A DNA stretch of 64,000 nt from Pseudophaeobacter sp. (lineage in GTDB: Bacteria; Pseudomonadota; Alphaproteobacteria; Rhodobacterales; Rhodobacteraceae), in assembly GCA_027019165.1 (NCBI GenBank), contig JALUXC010000026.1:1-64000 (forward strand), read 5' to 3'. The position numbers and the translations under genes are program-made. This document shows, in pieces, positions 46,769 through 54,530 of the stretch. How positions within the stretch are numbered: the stretch's first letter is position 1; every line of letters starts with the position of its first letter. The notes beneath the pieces are model-generated. The model ran no database searches. It worked only from the letters and a program-made list of their open reading frames with translations, and was not told the DNA's origin.

Positions 46769-46901
46769 CATGATGCGTCTGGCCCAGCGTCACGACCGGC
46801 ACCGCGCAGACGGCAGCCGGGAGCAGGCAGACTATTGGCGCATGGAGCGGCATTTGCCGGTCAGCGATCCGTTACCGCCCCGGCAAGGCGCAAAACGGTA
46901 G
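46746..46901 (+). CDS. Small basic protein overlapping the VOC gene
   Basis: A 51-residue ORF (MSLFNTIDMMRLAQRHDRHR at the start) in a different frame from the VOC gene, overlapping its last 23 bases. A GAAGGAG site sits 7 nt before its ATG, inside the VOC coding sequence, which supports real translation. It is rich in Arg and His, with no signal or membrane segment. No family recognised. It is probably co-expressed with the VOC gene. Confidence 0.55.
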   Translation: MSLFNTIDMMRLAQRHDRHRADGSREQADYWRMERHLPVSDPLPPRQGAKR

Positions 46902-47008
46902 AAATCACTGCAAGCCGCGAAGTTTGCAGCAAAACTCTGCCCGCCACGACTGGTCCCTCTTGCAATTCGCCCCATGATTGGGTCAGGTAATTGCCAACAC
47001 GAGCCTTC

Positions 47009-47032
47009 GCCCCGCCGCCCCTGCGGCGGGGC
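47009..47032. repeat. GC-rich hairpin upstream of greA
   Basis: The perfect 10-bp stem GCCCCGCCGC/GCGGCGGGGC with loop CCCT lies 60 bp before greA in a 192-bp gap that holds no gene. It may be a 5' leader structure or an upstream terminator without a T-run. Confidence 0.45.
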
Positions 47033-47093
47033 TGCGCCGTTCATAAGACAAGAACCATAAGCAAGAACGACCAGACGAAAGCGGACCGAACCC

Positions 47094-47564
47094 ATGGAAA
47101 AGATCCCGATGACCCCCAAGGGCTTTCAGGCCCTGGAAGCGGAACTCAAGAACCTGAAATCCGTCGAACGCCCGGCCATCATCCAGGCCATCGCCGAAGC
47201 CCGCGAGCTGGGCGATCTGTCCGAGAACGCCGAATACCATTCTGCCCGCGAAAAGCAGTCCTTCATCGAGGGCCGCATCAAGGAGCTCGAAGGCTTGCTG
47301 AGCCTTGCCGATGTGATCGACCCTTCCAAGCTCTCAGGCTCGGTCAAATTCGGCGCCCGTGTCACCGTCGTAGATGAGGACACCGACGAGGAAAAGACCT
47401 GGCAGATCGTCGGCGAGCATGAAGCCAATATCGAAGCCGGCCTTTTGAACATCAAATCCCCCATCGCCCGGGCCTTGATCGGCAAGGAAGAAGGCGACAG
47501 TGTGGAGGTGCGCACCCCCGGTGGTGAACGCGCCTATGAGATTTTGAAGATCGTTTATTCCTGA
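47094..47564 (+). CDS. greA: Transcription elongation factor GreA
   Basis: A 156-residue protein with the GreA coiled-coil hairpin at the N terminus ([20 protein letters not shown] ... [19 protein letters not shown]; the acidic DLSENAEY tip enters the RNA-polymerase channel) and the globular C-terminal domain ([23 protein letters not shown]). It stimulates transcript cleavage by stalled polymerase. A conserved hypothetical membrane protein follows 21 nt downstream. Confidence 0.97.
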   Translation: MEKIPMTPKGFQALEAELKNLKSVERPAIIQAIAEARELGDLSENAEYHSAREKQSFIEGRIKELEGLLSLADVIDPSKLSGSVKFGARVTVVDEDTDEEKTWQIVGEHEANIEAGLLNIKSPIARALIGKEEGDSVEVRTPGGERAYEILKIVYS

Positions 47565-47585
47565 AGAAGGTAGACCGCGCCTGTC

Positions 47586-48608
47586 ATGACCGCCTCTGAC
47601 CCCAGCAAGAAGAGCCTGTCCGGCCAACCCCTTGGAACGCTGGAGCGTCCATCGCCTCCGGCTCTTGGCGGGGCGGAGACGGTTGCGATCCTGCTGGGGG
47701 CGCTGTGGGCACTGGGGGTGCTGGCCGCATATCTGCTCGTTCCTTCCGAACCTGACGGTGCAGGAGACTGGAGCGCCTGGGTTCTCAATGCGCTGGCGAT
47801 TTTCCTGCCGGTGGTCCTGCTCTGGGTCGGCGCTGCGGTACTGCGCTCTGTCCGGATCATTCAAGGCGAAACGCAGCGCCTGCAATCCGCGGTCGACGGG
47901 CTGCGGCACAGCTACCTGACCCACGCCCAGCAGGCCTCTGCCGTGGCCGAGCCTTCGGTGGCCAAGAAGCTGGAAGAAATTGCCGAGGCCACGCGGAAGA
48001 CCGAAAGCGCCCTCGCAACCTTCCAGAGCAGCCGCCGCAGCGCTCCGCGCCCCGCGATCCCGGCCGAGGCCGCGCAGATGGCCGCAGCGGATCAGGGCAC
48101 CCTCGCGCTCGGCACGCCCTCGGATGAGATGAGCCCGCCGCTGGCGATGGATCAGTTCATCCGCGCCCTCAACTTCCCGGAAACCGCCGAAGACGAGGAA
48201 GGGTTCACAGCCCTGCGCGCCGCGCTCAAAGATCGCAAGGCAGCGCAGGTCATTCAGGCCGCACAGGACGTTCTGACCCTGCTCAGCCAGGATGGAATCT
48301 ATATGGACGATCTGCGGCCCGACATGGCCCGCCCGGAGATCTGGCGCCAGTTCGCGCAAGGCGCCCGCGGGCGCGCGGTGGCGGCCCTTGGTGGCATAAG
48401 GGATCGCACCTCGCTTGCGTTGACTGCAGCGCGGATGAAGCAGGATCCGATCTTCCGCGACGCCGCGCATCACTTCCTGCGCCGCTTTGATCAGATGTTC
48501 ACCGATTTCGAGACCGAGGCCAGCGACAGCGAAATCTCGGCCCTCGGAGACACCCGCACCGCCCGCGCCTTTATGCTGGTGGGCCGCGTTGCCGGCACCT
48601 TCGACTGA
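47586..48608 (+). CDS. Conserved hypothetical membrane protein downstream of greA
   Basis: A 340-residue protein with two membrane helices near the N terminus (VAILLGALWALGVLAAYLLV and VLNALAIFLPVVLLWVGAAV), a coiled-coil segment (LQSAVDGLRHSYLTHAQQAS ... EIAEATRKTESALATF) and a helical C-terminal domain (SPPLAMDQFIRALNFPETAE to the end). It lies close behind greA. I recognise it only as a Rhodobacteraceae conserved protein; function unknown. Confidence 0.75.
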   Translation: MTASDPSKKSLSGQPLGTLERPSPPALGGAETVAILLGALWALGVLAAYLLVPSEPDGAGDWSAWVLNALAIFLPVVLLWVGAAVLRSVRIIQGETQRLQSAVDGLRHSYLTHAQQASAVAEPSVAKKLEEIAEATRKTESALATFQSSRRSAPRPAIPAEAAQMAAADQGTLALGTPSDEMSPPLAMDQFIRALNFPETAEDEEGFTALRAALKDRKAAQVIQAAQDVLTLLSQDGIYMDDLRPDMARPEIWRQFAQGARGRAVAALGGIRDRTSLALTAARMKQDPIFRDAAHHFLRRFDQMFTDFETEASDSEISALGDTRTARAFMLVGRVAGTFD

Positions 48609-48645
48609 CCGTTAACACTTTGGCTGCGCCGGACCTTCAATCAAA

Positions 48646-48724
48646 AGCGGTGCTCTCCCGCCCGGAACGCGACAATCAACAGATTGCCGCTTTCCCGTTG
48701 GGCCCAGCACCGCGCAGGGCGCGG
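48646..48724 (-). repeat. Two-hairpin intergenic element, copy D
   Basis: On the minus strand: stem 1 CCGCGC-CCT-GCGCGG, linker GTGCTGGGCCCAAC, stem 2 GGAAAGCGGCAATC-TGTT-GATTGTCGCGTTCC, tail GGGCGGGAGAGCACCGCT. Its outer end is an inverted copy of the outer end of copy C. Confidence 0.8.
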
Positions 48725-48742
48725 CGTTTCGGCAACCGACAT

Positions 48743-48823
48743 GCGCCCTGCACCGCAGGGCGCCCGGCCCAACCGTGAAGGTCATTGCCAGCAATGACGC
48801 TGAACGGGCGGGAGCGCACCGCT
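48743..48823 (+). repeat. Two-hairpin intergenic element, copy C
   Basis: Stem 1 is GCGCCCTGC-ACC-GCAGGGCGC (9 perfect pairs), linker CCGGCCCAAC. Stem 2 is CGTGAAGGTCATTG with CAATGACGCTGAACG, tail GGCGGGAGCGCACCGCT. It faces away from copy D, only 18 bp to its left, between convergent genes. Confidence 0.8.
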
Positions 48824-48839
48824 CTCGTGAAGCCAGGTG

Positions 48840-50096
48840 CTACAGGGAAAAGCTGCCATAAGGCAGGAACCGCACGGGATCCCCTAGCCGGATATGTGCT
48901 GCATCGTCGCCAAGCTCCACAAGACCTTCGGCCCAGCTGAGGCCGCTGATGCGCCCCGATCCTTCGGATTTAAAGACCTCGGCTCGCCCTTCTCGGATGC
49001 GGGCACGCAGGTACTCGCGCCGCCCCGGCTTTTTCCGTTTCTCAAAGGCCGCAGGCACCTCAAAGCCTTGCGGATCTTTCCAACCCGCACCAGCCAGAAC
49101 CCCCATCGCCGGGCGGGCAAAGATCAGCGTGCAGACCAGAGCCGCCACCGGATTGCCCGGCAGGCCAAAGACCGGCACCCCCTGCCACAGCCCCAGCGCC
49201 AGAGGGCGGCCGGGTTTCAATGCGATGCGCCACTCCTGCATTGCGCCTGTCTCCCGCAACAGGGCCGACACATGATCTTCATCCCCGGCAGAGGCGCCGC
49301 CGCTGGTCAGGATGATATCCACCTGTCCTGCCGCCGCATCAAAAAGGCGGCGCAAGTCGCTGCGGTCATCGCCGACACGCCCCAGATCCACGGGTGTCAC
49401 TCCCATCTGGCCCAAAAGGCCCAGAAGCATCGGCCGGTTGGCATCATAAATCTGGCCAAGCCCCGCCGCCTCCCCCGCTTCACGCAGCTCATCCCCCGTG
49501 GAAAGCACGCCAACACGCAGCGCCTTGCGCACGGGCAGCTCGGCAATTCCGGTCGCGGCCGCCAAGGCCAGATCGGCTGGCGTGATCACCCGGCCCGCAG
49601 GCAGAATGACATCGCCTTGTGCCACATCTTCACCCGCGCGACGGGTATTGGCACCCTGTTTCAGGGGGCCGTGAAAGGCGATCTGCTGGCCATTGGTTGA
49701 AACATCCTCTTCCAGGATCACCGTATCGACACCCTCCGGCAGGGCAGCGCCAGTGAGGATGCGGATCGCTTTACCGGGCGGCACTTCTCCAATGAAAGGC
49801 ACGCCTGCGGCGGCGCGGCCCTCCACCAGATCCATCACCTGCGCGCCCTGGGGCGCGGGGCCGGCAAAGCCATAGCCATCGACTGCGGTATTGGGTTGCG
49901 GCGGGTTTGACCGGCGGGCAACGACATCGCTGGCCAGCACCCGGCCAACCGCCTGACCCAGAGGCAGTGTCTCGATCCCGGTCACAGGTGCGAGCCGGTC
50001 GCGCAGCAGCACCAGCGCCTCATCCACCGGGGTCCAGTTCACGCCCGCAGGCAAGGCAAAGCAATCATCCCGCAAGGGCGGCGGTTTCAGCGTCAT
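48840..50096 (-). CDS. moeA: Molybdopterin molybdotransferase MoeA
   Basis: The ATG at 50096 overlaps the stop of the upstream gene (ATGA); the 418-residue length is normal. It inserts molybdate into adenylylated molybdopterin. Landmarks are NTAVDGYGFAG, RILTGAALPEGVDTVI, VGVLSTGDEL, the TSGGASAGDEDHV catalytic loop and PGNPVAALVC. It ends a minus-strand Moco cluster with mobA, mobB and a DUF429-like gene. Confidence 0.95.
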   Translation of the reverse strand: MTLKPPPLRDDCFALPAGVNWTPVDEALVLLRDRLAPVTGIETLPLGQAVGRVLASDVVARRSNPPQPNTAVDGYGFAGPAPQGAQVMDLVEGRAAAGVPFIGEVPPGKAIRILTGAALPEGVDTVILEEDVSTNGQQIAFHGPLKQGANTRRAGEDVAQGDVILPAGRVITPADLALAAATGIAELPVRKALRVGVLSTGDELREAGEAAGLGQIYDANRPMLLGLLGQMGVTPVDLGRVGDDRSDLRRLFDAAAGQVDIILTSGGASAGDEDHVSALLRETGAMQEWRIALKPGRPLALGLWQGVPVFGLPGNPVAALVCTLIFARPAMGVLAGAGWKDPQGFEVPAAFEKRKKPGRREYLRARIREGRAEVFKSEGSGRISGLSWAEGLVELGDDAAHIRLGDPVRFLPYGSFSL

Positions 50097-50905
50097 CTCG
50101 GCTCTACTCCCAGGATCCAGCCCTCTTCGGGGGCGGTGACATCCAGCATCCGGTTCAGTTCTGCCACAGGGCGGCGGGCGAGTTCCAGTGCCACCTGCTG
50201 CACCTGCCAGGCATCCTTGATCCAATGGTCCGGCGCCTTTGAAACCGTCAGGGATGGCCAGATCTCGACCAGGGCCACACTGCTGTCCAAAGGCTCGAAC
50301 GGCCAGGCAGAGACATGGCCCGCAAAGCGGCGGCGCAGACGGGCCAAGACAGGCAGCCCCATCATCACCTGGCCACCCACGGATCCGGCCCCGGACATCT
50401 GCCAGCAGGTGAAGGTTCCGCGTGTCAACTGCTCCACCCGGCGCCGCTCGGCAAAGGGGTTTCGGTAGCTGCGCTTGGTGCGCGGCAGCCCTTCTATGTC
50501 GCGCTTCAGCCCATTGCCCCAGAACGGACCCTGCCCGCCAAAGCGGCGATTGATCTCACCTGCGATATCAAAGCGGTTGTTGGCCTTGGGTGCATCTTCG
50601 ATCCGCGCTTCGAACCAACCCCACAAAGCCAGCGGATCATCCTGCCCGGTCAGCGCCTTGGCAAAGCCTGCCGGATAGGCAAAGGGGAAATCAAAGCCCA
50701 GGCAGAGCCGCTCGTTCAGATGCAGTGCGGTTTCGATGCGATCGCATAGCCAGTCCTCGAACAGTTGGCGGTTGCGAAAATACCGAGGATCGTCAGCGCC
50801 CCCGGAATTGGCCGCACAGGCCCATATGGCATCCTTGCCCGGCGCGGCTCCGGTATCGTTGCCACCGGACCAATCCACCATCACAAAGGTATCAAACCCC
50901 GTCAC
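50093..50905 (-). CDS. DUF429-like protein in the Moco cluster
   Basis: A 270-residue soluble protein. The opening FVMVDWSGGNDTG and the later LCLGFDFPFAYPAGFA resemble the Asp-containing strands of the RNase H-like DUF429 fold. A third block is SSVALVEIWPSLTV. It is tightly coupled on both sides (4-base overlaps with mobB and moeA), which ties it to molybdenum cofactor maturation. The function is unknown, and the DUF429 relationship is my inference from pattern. Confidence 0.65.
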   Translation of the reverse strand: MTGFDTFVMVDWSGGNDTGAAPGKDAIWACAANSGGADDPRYFRNRQLFEDWLCDRIETALHLNERLCLGFDFPFAYPAGFAKALTGQDDPLALWGWFEARIEDAPKANNRFDIAGEINRRFGGQGPFWGNGLKRDIEGLPRTKRSYRNPFAERRRVEQLTRGTFTCWQMSGAGSVGGQVMMGLPVLARLRRRFAGHVSAWPFEPLDSSVALVEIWPSLTVSKAPDHWIKDAWQVQQVALELARRPVAELNRMLDVTAPEEGWILGVEPR

Positions 50906-51393
50906 AAGCCCAGTTCACCGGCAATGAAATCGGCAATAACGCCTGTGTCATCCAGATCAAAGACCGGTCGGTCCAGATCCAGCGGAATATCACTGGCCAC
51001 CGCCCGGATCGTGGGATCGCCAGGTGCGATCAGCGGATTGCCCGCACTGGTGCGATAGGCTTCGATCTTGGGGTGCGGCTCGCGCTTGAAGCCTTCGACC
51101 AGCACCAGATCGACGGGGCGCATCCGGGACAAGAGCTCGGTGAACGGAGGTTCCGGCGCGCCGCGCAGCTCTTGCATGATGGCAACCCGGTTGGGCGAGG
51201 CGAGCAGCACCTCCGAGGCGCCCGCCTCGCGGTGGCGATAACTGTCGGTGCCGGGGCGGTCCACCTCGGTGCTGTGGTGCGCGTGTTTCAGGGTCGAAAC
51301 CGTCAGGCCACGGGCGCAGAATTCGGCCACCAAGCGCTCCATCAGGCCTGTTTTTCCGGCGTTCTTCCAGCCGGTCACTCCGTAAATCTTCAT
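50902..51393 (-). CDS. mobB: Molybdopterin-guanine dinucleotide biosynthesis protein MobB
   Basis: A 163-residue P-loop GTPase accessory to MobA. Walker A is GWKNAGKTGLMERL at residues ~6-19 and the Walker B region is DLVLVEGFKREPHPKIEAYR. It follows mobA with a 4-base overlap and precedes the DUF429-like gene with another. MobB supplies or channels GTP for MGD formation. Confidence 0.93.
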   Translation of the reverse strand: MKIYGVTGWKNAGKTGLMERLVAEFCARGLTVSTLKHAHHSTEVDRPGTDSYRHREAGASEVLLASPNRVAIMQELRGAPEPPFTELLSRMRPVDLVLVEGFKREPHPKIEAYRTSAGNPLIAPGDPTIRAVASDIPLDLDRPVFDLDDTGVIADFIAGELGL

Positions 51394-52025
51394 GTCAGCA
51401 GTCTTTCCGCACGCGCCAGATCCTCGGGCGTGTTGACGTTGAAAAAGGGATCAAAGGGGCTGGCGTCAAACAGCGCCTCGCGGCCCTCGTGCGCATCGGT
51501 CCACAAGACCACCTTGCGCAGACCATCATTGAGAGCGGCGCGCAGATCATCGCGCAGGGCCACCGGCCAAAGGCCGAATGTGGGATGACGATTGACGCGG
51601 CTGCGCCCACCGGATTTCAGCTCATCCCCGGTGCGGGGCGTGGTCGCCAGCACCAGGGGATGCGCCTGCCCCGCAGAGGCCGCGACCAGCCGGTCCACCA
51701 GATCGGTCGGGAAGAAGGGCGTATCGGCGGCGGCGGTCACGATGGCCTCAGCGCCTTGCTCCGCAGCCCAGTCGAGCCCCGCCAGCACGCCAGCAAGCGG
51801 CCCGGCAAAACCTTCGATGCTGTCAGCCACCACCGGCAGGCCAAGATCGGCAAAGCGGTCCGGGTCGCCATTGGCGTTGAGCGCAAGACCCGCCACCTGC
51901 GGCGACAGCCGGTCAATCACGCGGGACAAAAGGCTTTGCCCGCCGATGTTCAAGAGCCCCTTGTCACCACCGCCCATGCGCGTGGCCAGACCGCCAGCAA
52001 GGATCACGCCGAGGGGTTTGGTCAT
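51390..52025 (-). CDS. mobA: Molybdenum cofactor guanylyltransferase MobA
   Basis: The ATG at 52025 (MTKPLGVILAGGLATRMGGG) gives 211 residues; the longer open frame is part of an upstream gene. The nucleotidyltransferase motif LAGGLATRMGGGDKGLL is complete, and VTAAADTPFFPTDL is the metal-binding block. It attaches GMP to molybdopterin to form MGD, needed by formate dehydrogenase and DMSO reductase-type enzymes. Its ATG overlaps the stop of the upstream membrane-protein gene. Confidence 0.94.
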   Translation of the reverse strand: MTKPLGVILAGGLATRMGGGDKGLLNIGGQSLLSRVIDRLSPQVAGLALNANGDPDRFADLGLPVVADSIEGFAGPLAGVLAGLDWAAEQGAEAIVTAAADTPFFPTDLVDRLVAASAGQAHPLVLATTPRTGDELKSGGRSRVNRHPTFGLWPVALRDDLRAALNDGLRKVVLWTDAHEGREALFDASPFDPFFNVNTPEDLARAERLLT

Positions 52026-52480
52026 CGTGGATCCTCCGTCCAGCGTTGCGGGCGCACCAAAATGATTGAAAGAAAAAAAGCCGCTAGCGCGAAAAAGAAT
52101 ATGTCGGGAGCCATCATAATGCCCAATGCCGCCACCAATAGCCCTTGAAGCATGGCGGAAATCAAGCACACTCTTCGATATTTCCGAAGGGCCTCGATTG
52201 CACGCGGTGTGTGTTCAAGTTGAGGGGGAGACCCCCAAAGGGCCAACCTCCAAAACAGCCGCCCGTGGGAGTACTGGCTTGCAACGCCCAATACCGGAGT
52301 CGCTGGGTTCTCCAGCTTCCACCCGAGTGCGGCGCGCTGCTCCCATGGAGTCTGCTCCATTTCGGTGAAATACACACCCAAATTGTGCCTTCCCTTCCAG
52401 AAGAGAAATATGCCGGAGAAGCCAATCACAATCCACAGGACAGCGCCAGCAACAATCCAGATTCCTAGTTCGCTGCTCAT
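52022..52480 (-). CDS. AT-rich membrane protein between fdhD and mobA
   Basis: A 152-residue protein from the ATG at 52480 (MSSELGIWIVAGAVLWIVIG), with an N-terminal helix pair and another hydrophobic pair near residues 108-138 (CLISAMLQGLLVAALGIMMA and IFFFALAAFFLSIILV). A soluble loop (HNLGVYFTEMEQTPWEQR) lies between. The DNA is visibly AT-richer than mobA and fdhD. The stop overlaps the mobA start by four bases, so it is in the operon despite foreign-looking composition. No family recognised. Confidence 0.6.
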   Translation of the reverse strand: MSSELGIWIVAGAVLWIVIGFSGIFLFWKGRHNLGVYFTEMEQTPWEQRAALGWKLENPATPVLGVASQYSHGRLFWRLALWGSPPQLEHTPRAIEALRKYRRVCLISAMLQGLLVAALGIMMAPDIFFFALAAFFLSIILVRPQRWTEDPR

Positions 52481-52502
52481 GGATATGCCTGTCCTATTGC
52501 GC

Positions 52503-53441
52503 TCATCCCGCGCTCTTCCTGCGATGTTTCTTGTCTTCCTGCGGCATCGCTGCGGGATCCACGTCGCGCTCCAGACGGTCCTCGCCAGAGAGGCAGATAA
52601 ACCGCTGCCCGCGCATCCGGCCAATCAGGGTCAGTCCGACCTCGCGGGCGATCTCTACCCCCCAGGCGGTAAAGCCAGATCGAGAGACCAGCACCGGGAT
52701 GCCCATCATCGCCGTCTTAATCACCATTTCCGAAGTCAGGCGCCCAGTGGTGTAGAGGATCTTGTCCGATGGATTGCTACCCGTCGAGAGCATCCATCCC
52801 GCGATCTTGTCCACTGCGTTGTGGCGGCCCACGTCCTCCATATAGACCAGCGGGCGATCGCGGTGGCACAGCACCGTGCCGTGGATCGCGCCAGCTTCAA
52901 GGTAAAGGGAGGGCGTGCGGTTGATCTTATGCGCCAGCGCATAAAGCCACGACGTGCGCACCGGCGTGGCGGGCAGGCGAACGTCCTCCAGCCCCTCCAT
53001 CATGTCGCCAAAGACGGTGCCTACAGCGCAGCCGGAGGTGCGGGTCTTTTTCTGCAGCTTTTCCTCGTAACTGGTCTCTACCTCGGTGCGCACCACCACG
53101 GTTTCCAGCTCTTCGTCGTAATCGACGCGGGTGATCACGTCATCGTCGCGCAGCATGCCCTGATTGCGCAGAAACCCCAGCGCCAGATATTCGGGATAAT
53201 CCCCGATGGTCATGGCGGTGACGATTTCTTGCCGGTTTAGGTAAATCGTGAGCGGGCGTTCCTCGACCACCGAAATCTCACTTTCCGCCCCGGTATGATC
53301 CACTCCGGTGACGGCGCGGGTCAGCCGCCCGTTCTGCGGCGCGGGCGCGATGATATACTCTGCGTGATCCTCGGCTTTTGCCAATTGCAAACCTCCCCAA
53401 TCCCCCATAGGCCTGTGCGGCAGCCCTTTGGTGCGGCTCAA
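52503..53441 (-). CDS. fdhD: Formate dehydrogenase accessory sulfurtransferase FdhD
   Basis: A TTG at 53441 with a GAGAAGG site is used; an ATG at 53408 is the alternative. The 312-residue protein carries sulfur from IscS to the Moco of formate dehydrogenase. Recognised blocks are PLTIYLNRQEIVTAMTIGDY, the loop RTSGCAVGTVFGD, EDVGRHNAVDKIAGW and TTGRLTSEMVIKTAMMGIPV. The E. coli CxxC loop is reduced here to one Cys (GCAVGT). It is divergent from azlC. Confidence 0.9.
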   Translation of the reverse strand: MSRTKGLPHRPMGDWGGLQLAKAEDHAEYIIAPAPQNGRLTRAVTGVDHTGAESEISVVEERPLTIYLNRQEIVTAMTIGDYPEYLALGFLRNQGMLRDDDVITRVDYDEELETVVVRTEVETSYEEKLQKKTRTSGCAVGTVFGDMMEGLEDVRLPATPVRTSWLYALAHKINRTPSLYLEAGAIHGTVLCHRDRPLVYMEDVGRHNAVDKIAGWMLSTGSNPSDKILYTTGRLTSEMVIKTAMMGIPVLVSRSGFTAWGVEIAREVGLTLIGRMRGQRFICLSGEDRLERDVDPAAMPQEDKKHRRKSAG

Positions 53442-53471
53442 TTTTGAACCTTCTCAATTTAGGACGGGCAA

Positions 53472-54194
53472 ATGGCGACCACCACCACGAAATCGGCCTT
53501 TTGGAGAGGCGTGCGGGATGGCGCGCCATTTCTTCTGGTTTCAGGACCTTTTGGCCTGTTGTTCGGCGTTCTGGCCGCCGAAGCAGGACTGATTGTCCCC
53601 GAGGCGCTGACCTTCTCGCTGGCTGTCTTTGCCGGATCAGCCCAATTTACCGCGCTGCAGTTGATGCAGGAGAATGCACCGATTCTCATCGTGCTGATTT
53701 CGGCGCTTGCGGTGAACCTGCGGGTGGCGATGTACTCGGCCTCTCTCACCCCCTATCTGGGGTCGGCGCCGCTGTGGCAGCGGGCCATTGCCGCCTATTT
53801 CACGGTGGATCAGTCCTATGCGCTGTCGATCGTCAAATTCGAGAGCGAGCCCGAGATGTCCGTGCCCGAGCGGATGGCCTATTTCTTTGGCACCAATGGT
53901 TTGGTGGCGCCGGGCTGGATGGCGGCGACCGTGACAGGCGCGATGATCGGCGCGCAGGTGCCGGACAGCTGGGGTCTGGATTTCGTGCTGCCCCTGGCCT
54001 TTCTCGCCATGATCGGGCCGATGCTGCGCACGCCAGCCCATGTGGTGGCCTGTTTCGTGGCTGTTGCCACGGCCCTGCCCGCCGCCGCCCTGCCTTATAA
54101 CCTGGGCCTGATCGTTGCGGGCCTTGCAGGCATGATGGCAGGGGCCAGGGCCGAGGTCTGGCTGGAGCGGCGCACAAAGGAGCAGAGCACATGA
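53472..54194 (+). CDS. azlC: AzlC family branched-chain amino acid exporter, large subunit
   Basis: A 240-residue protein with about six membrane helices (VSGPFGLLFGVLAAEAGL; FAGSAQFTALQLM; IVLISALAVNLRVAMYSASL). The SAQF and NLRVAMYSA motifs are typical of AzlC. With AzlD it exports branched-chain amino acids such as leucine analogues. It overlaps azlD by ATGA and starts 31 bp from fdhD, so the divergent promoters are very compact. Confidence 0.9.
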   Translation: MATTTTKSAFWRGVRDGAPFLLVSGPFGLLFGVLAAEAGLIVPEALTFSLAVFAGSAQFTALQLMQENAPILIVLISALAVNLRVAMYSASLTPYLGSAPLWQRAIAAYFTVDQSYALSIVKFESEPEMSVPERMAYFFGTNGLVAPGWMAATVTGAMIGAQVPDSWGLDFVLPLAFLAMIGPMLRTPAHVVACFVAVATALPAAALPYNLGLIVAGLAGMMAGARAEVWLERRTKEQST

Positions 54195-54523
54195 GCAGTA
54201 TCGACCCGACAACCCTGTGGACCGCGATCATCGGGCTTGCGGTGGGCAGCTTTGCCCTGCGCTTTGCCTTTATCGGGATCGTCGGCGGGCGCGCCATGCC
54301 GGACTGGCTGATGCGGCACCTGCGGTATACAGCTGTTGCCATCATCCCGGCGCTGGTGGCACCGCTGGTTGCCTGGCCTGCCCCCACCGGCGGTACGCCC
54401 AGCCTGCCTCATGTGGCGGTGGCAGCGCTGACGCTCGCGGTTGGATACCTCACCAAAAATGTGCTGCTCGCGATGGGGACCGGAGCAGCATCCTTTGTTC
54501 TGCTGCTGTATCTGGGCGGCTAA
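54191..54523 (+). CDS. azlD: AzlD family exporter, small subunit
   Basis: A 110-residue protein with four hydrophobic helices (WTAIIGLAVGSFALRFAFIG; YTAVAIIPALVAPLVAW; VAALTLAVGYLTKNVLLAMG; ASFVLLLYLGG). The RHLRYTAVAIIPAL block is characteristic. It is the partner of AzlC with a 4-base overlap. It is convergent with a lipoprotein gene that ends 8 bp away. Confidence 0.88.
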   Translation: MSSIDPTTLWTAIIGLAVGSFALRFAFIGIVGGRAMPDWLMRHLRYTAVAIIPALVAPLVAWPAPTGGTPSLPHVAVAALTLAVGYLTKNVLLAMGTGAASFVLLLYLGG

Positions 54524-54530
54524 ACCCGCC

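Noticed and set aside
48612-48794. 60-codon minus-strand frame inside elements D and C
   Set aside because: It follows the repeat stems and encodes no plausible protein; the structure is better explained as paired repeat elements.
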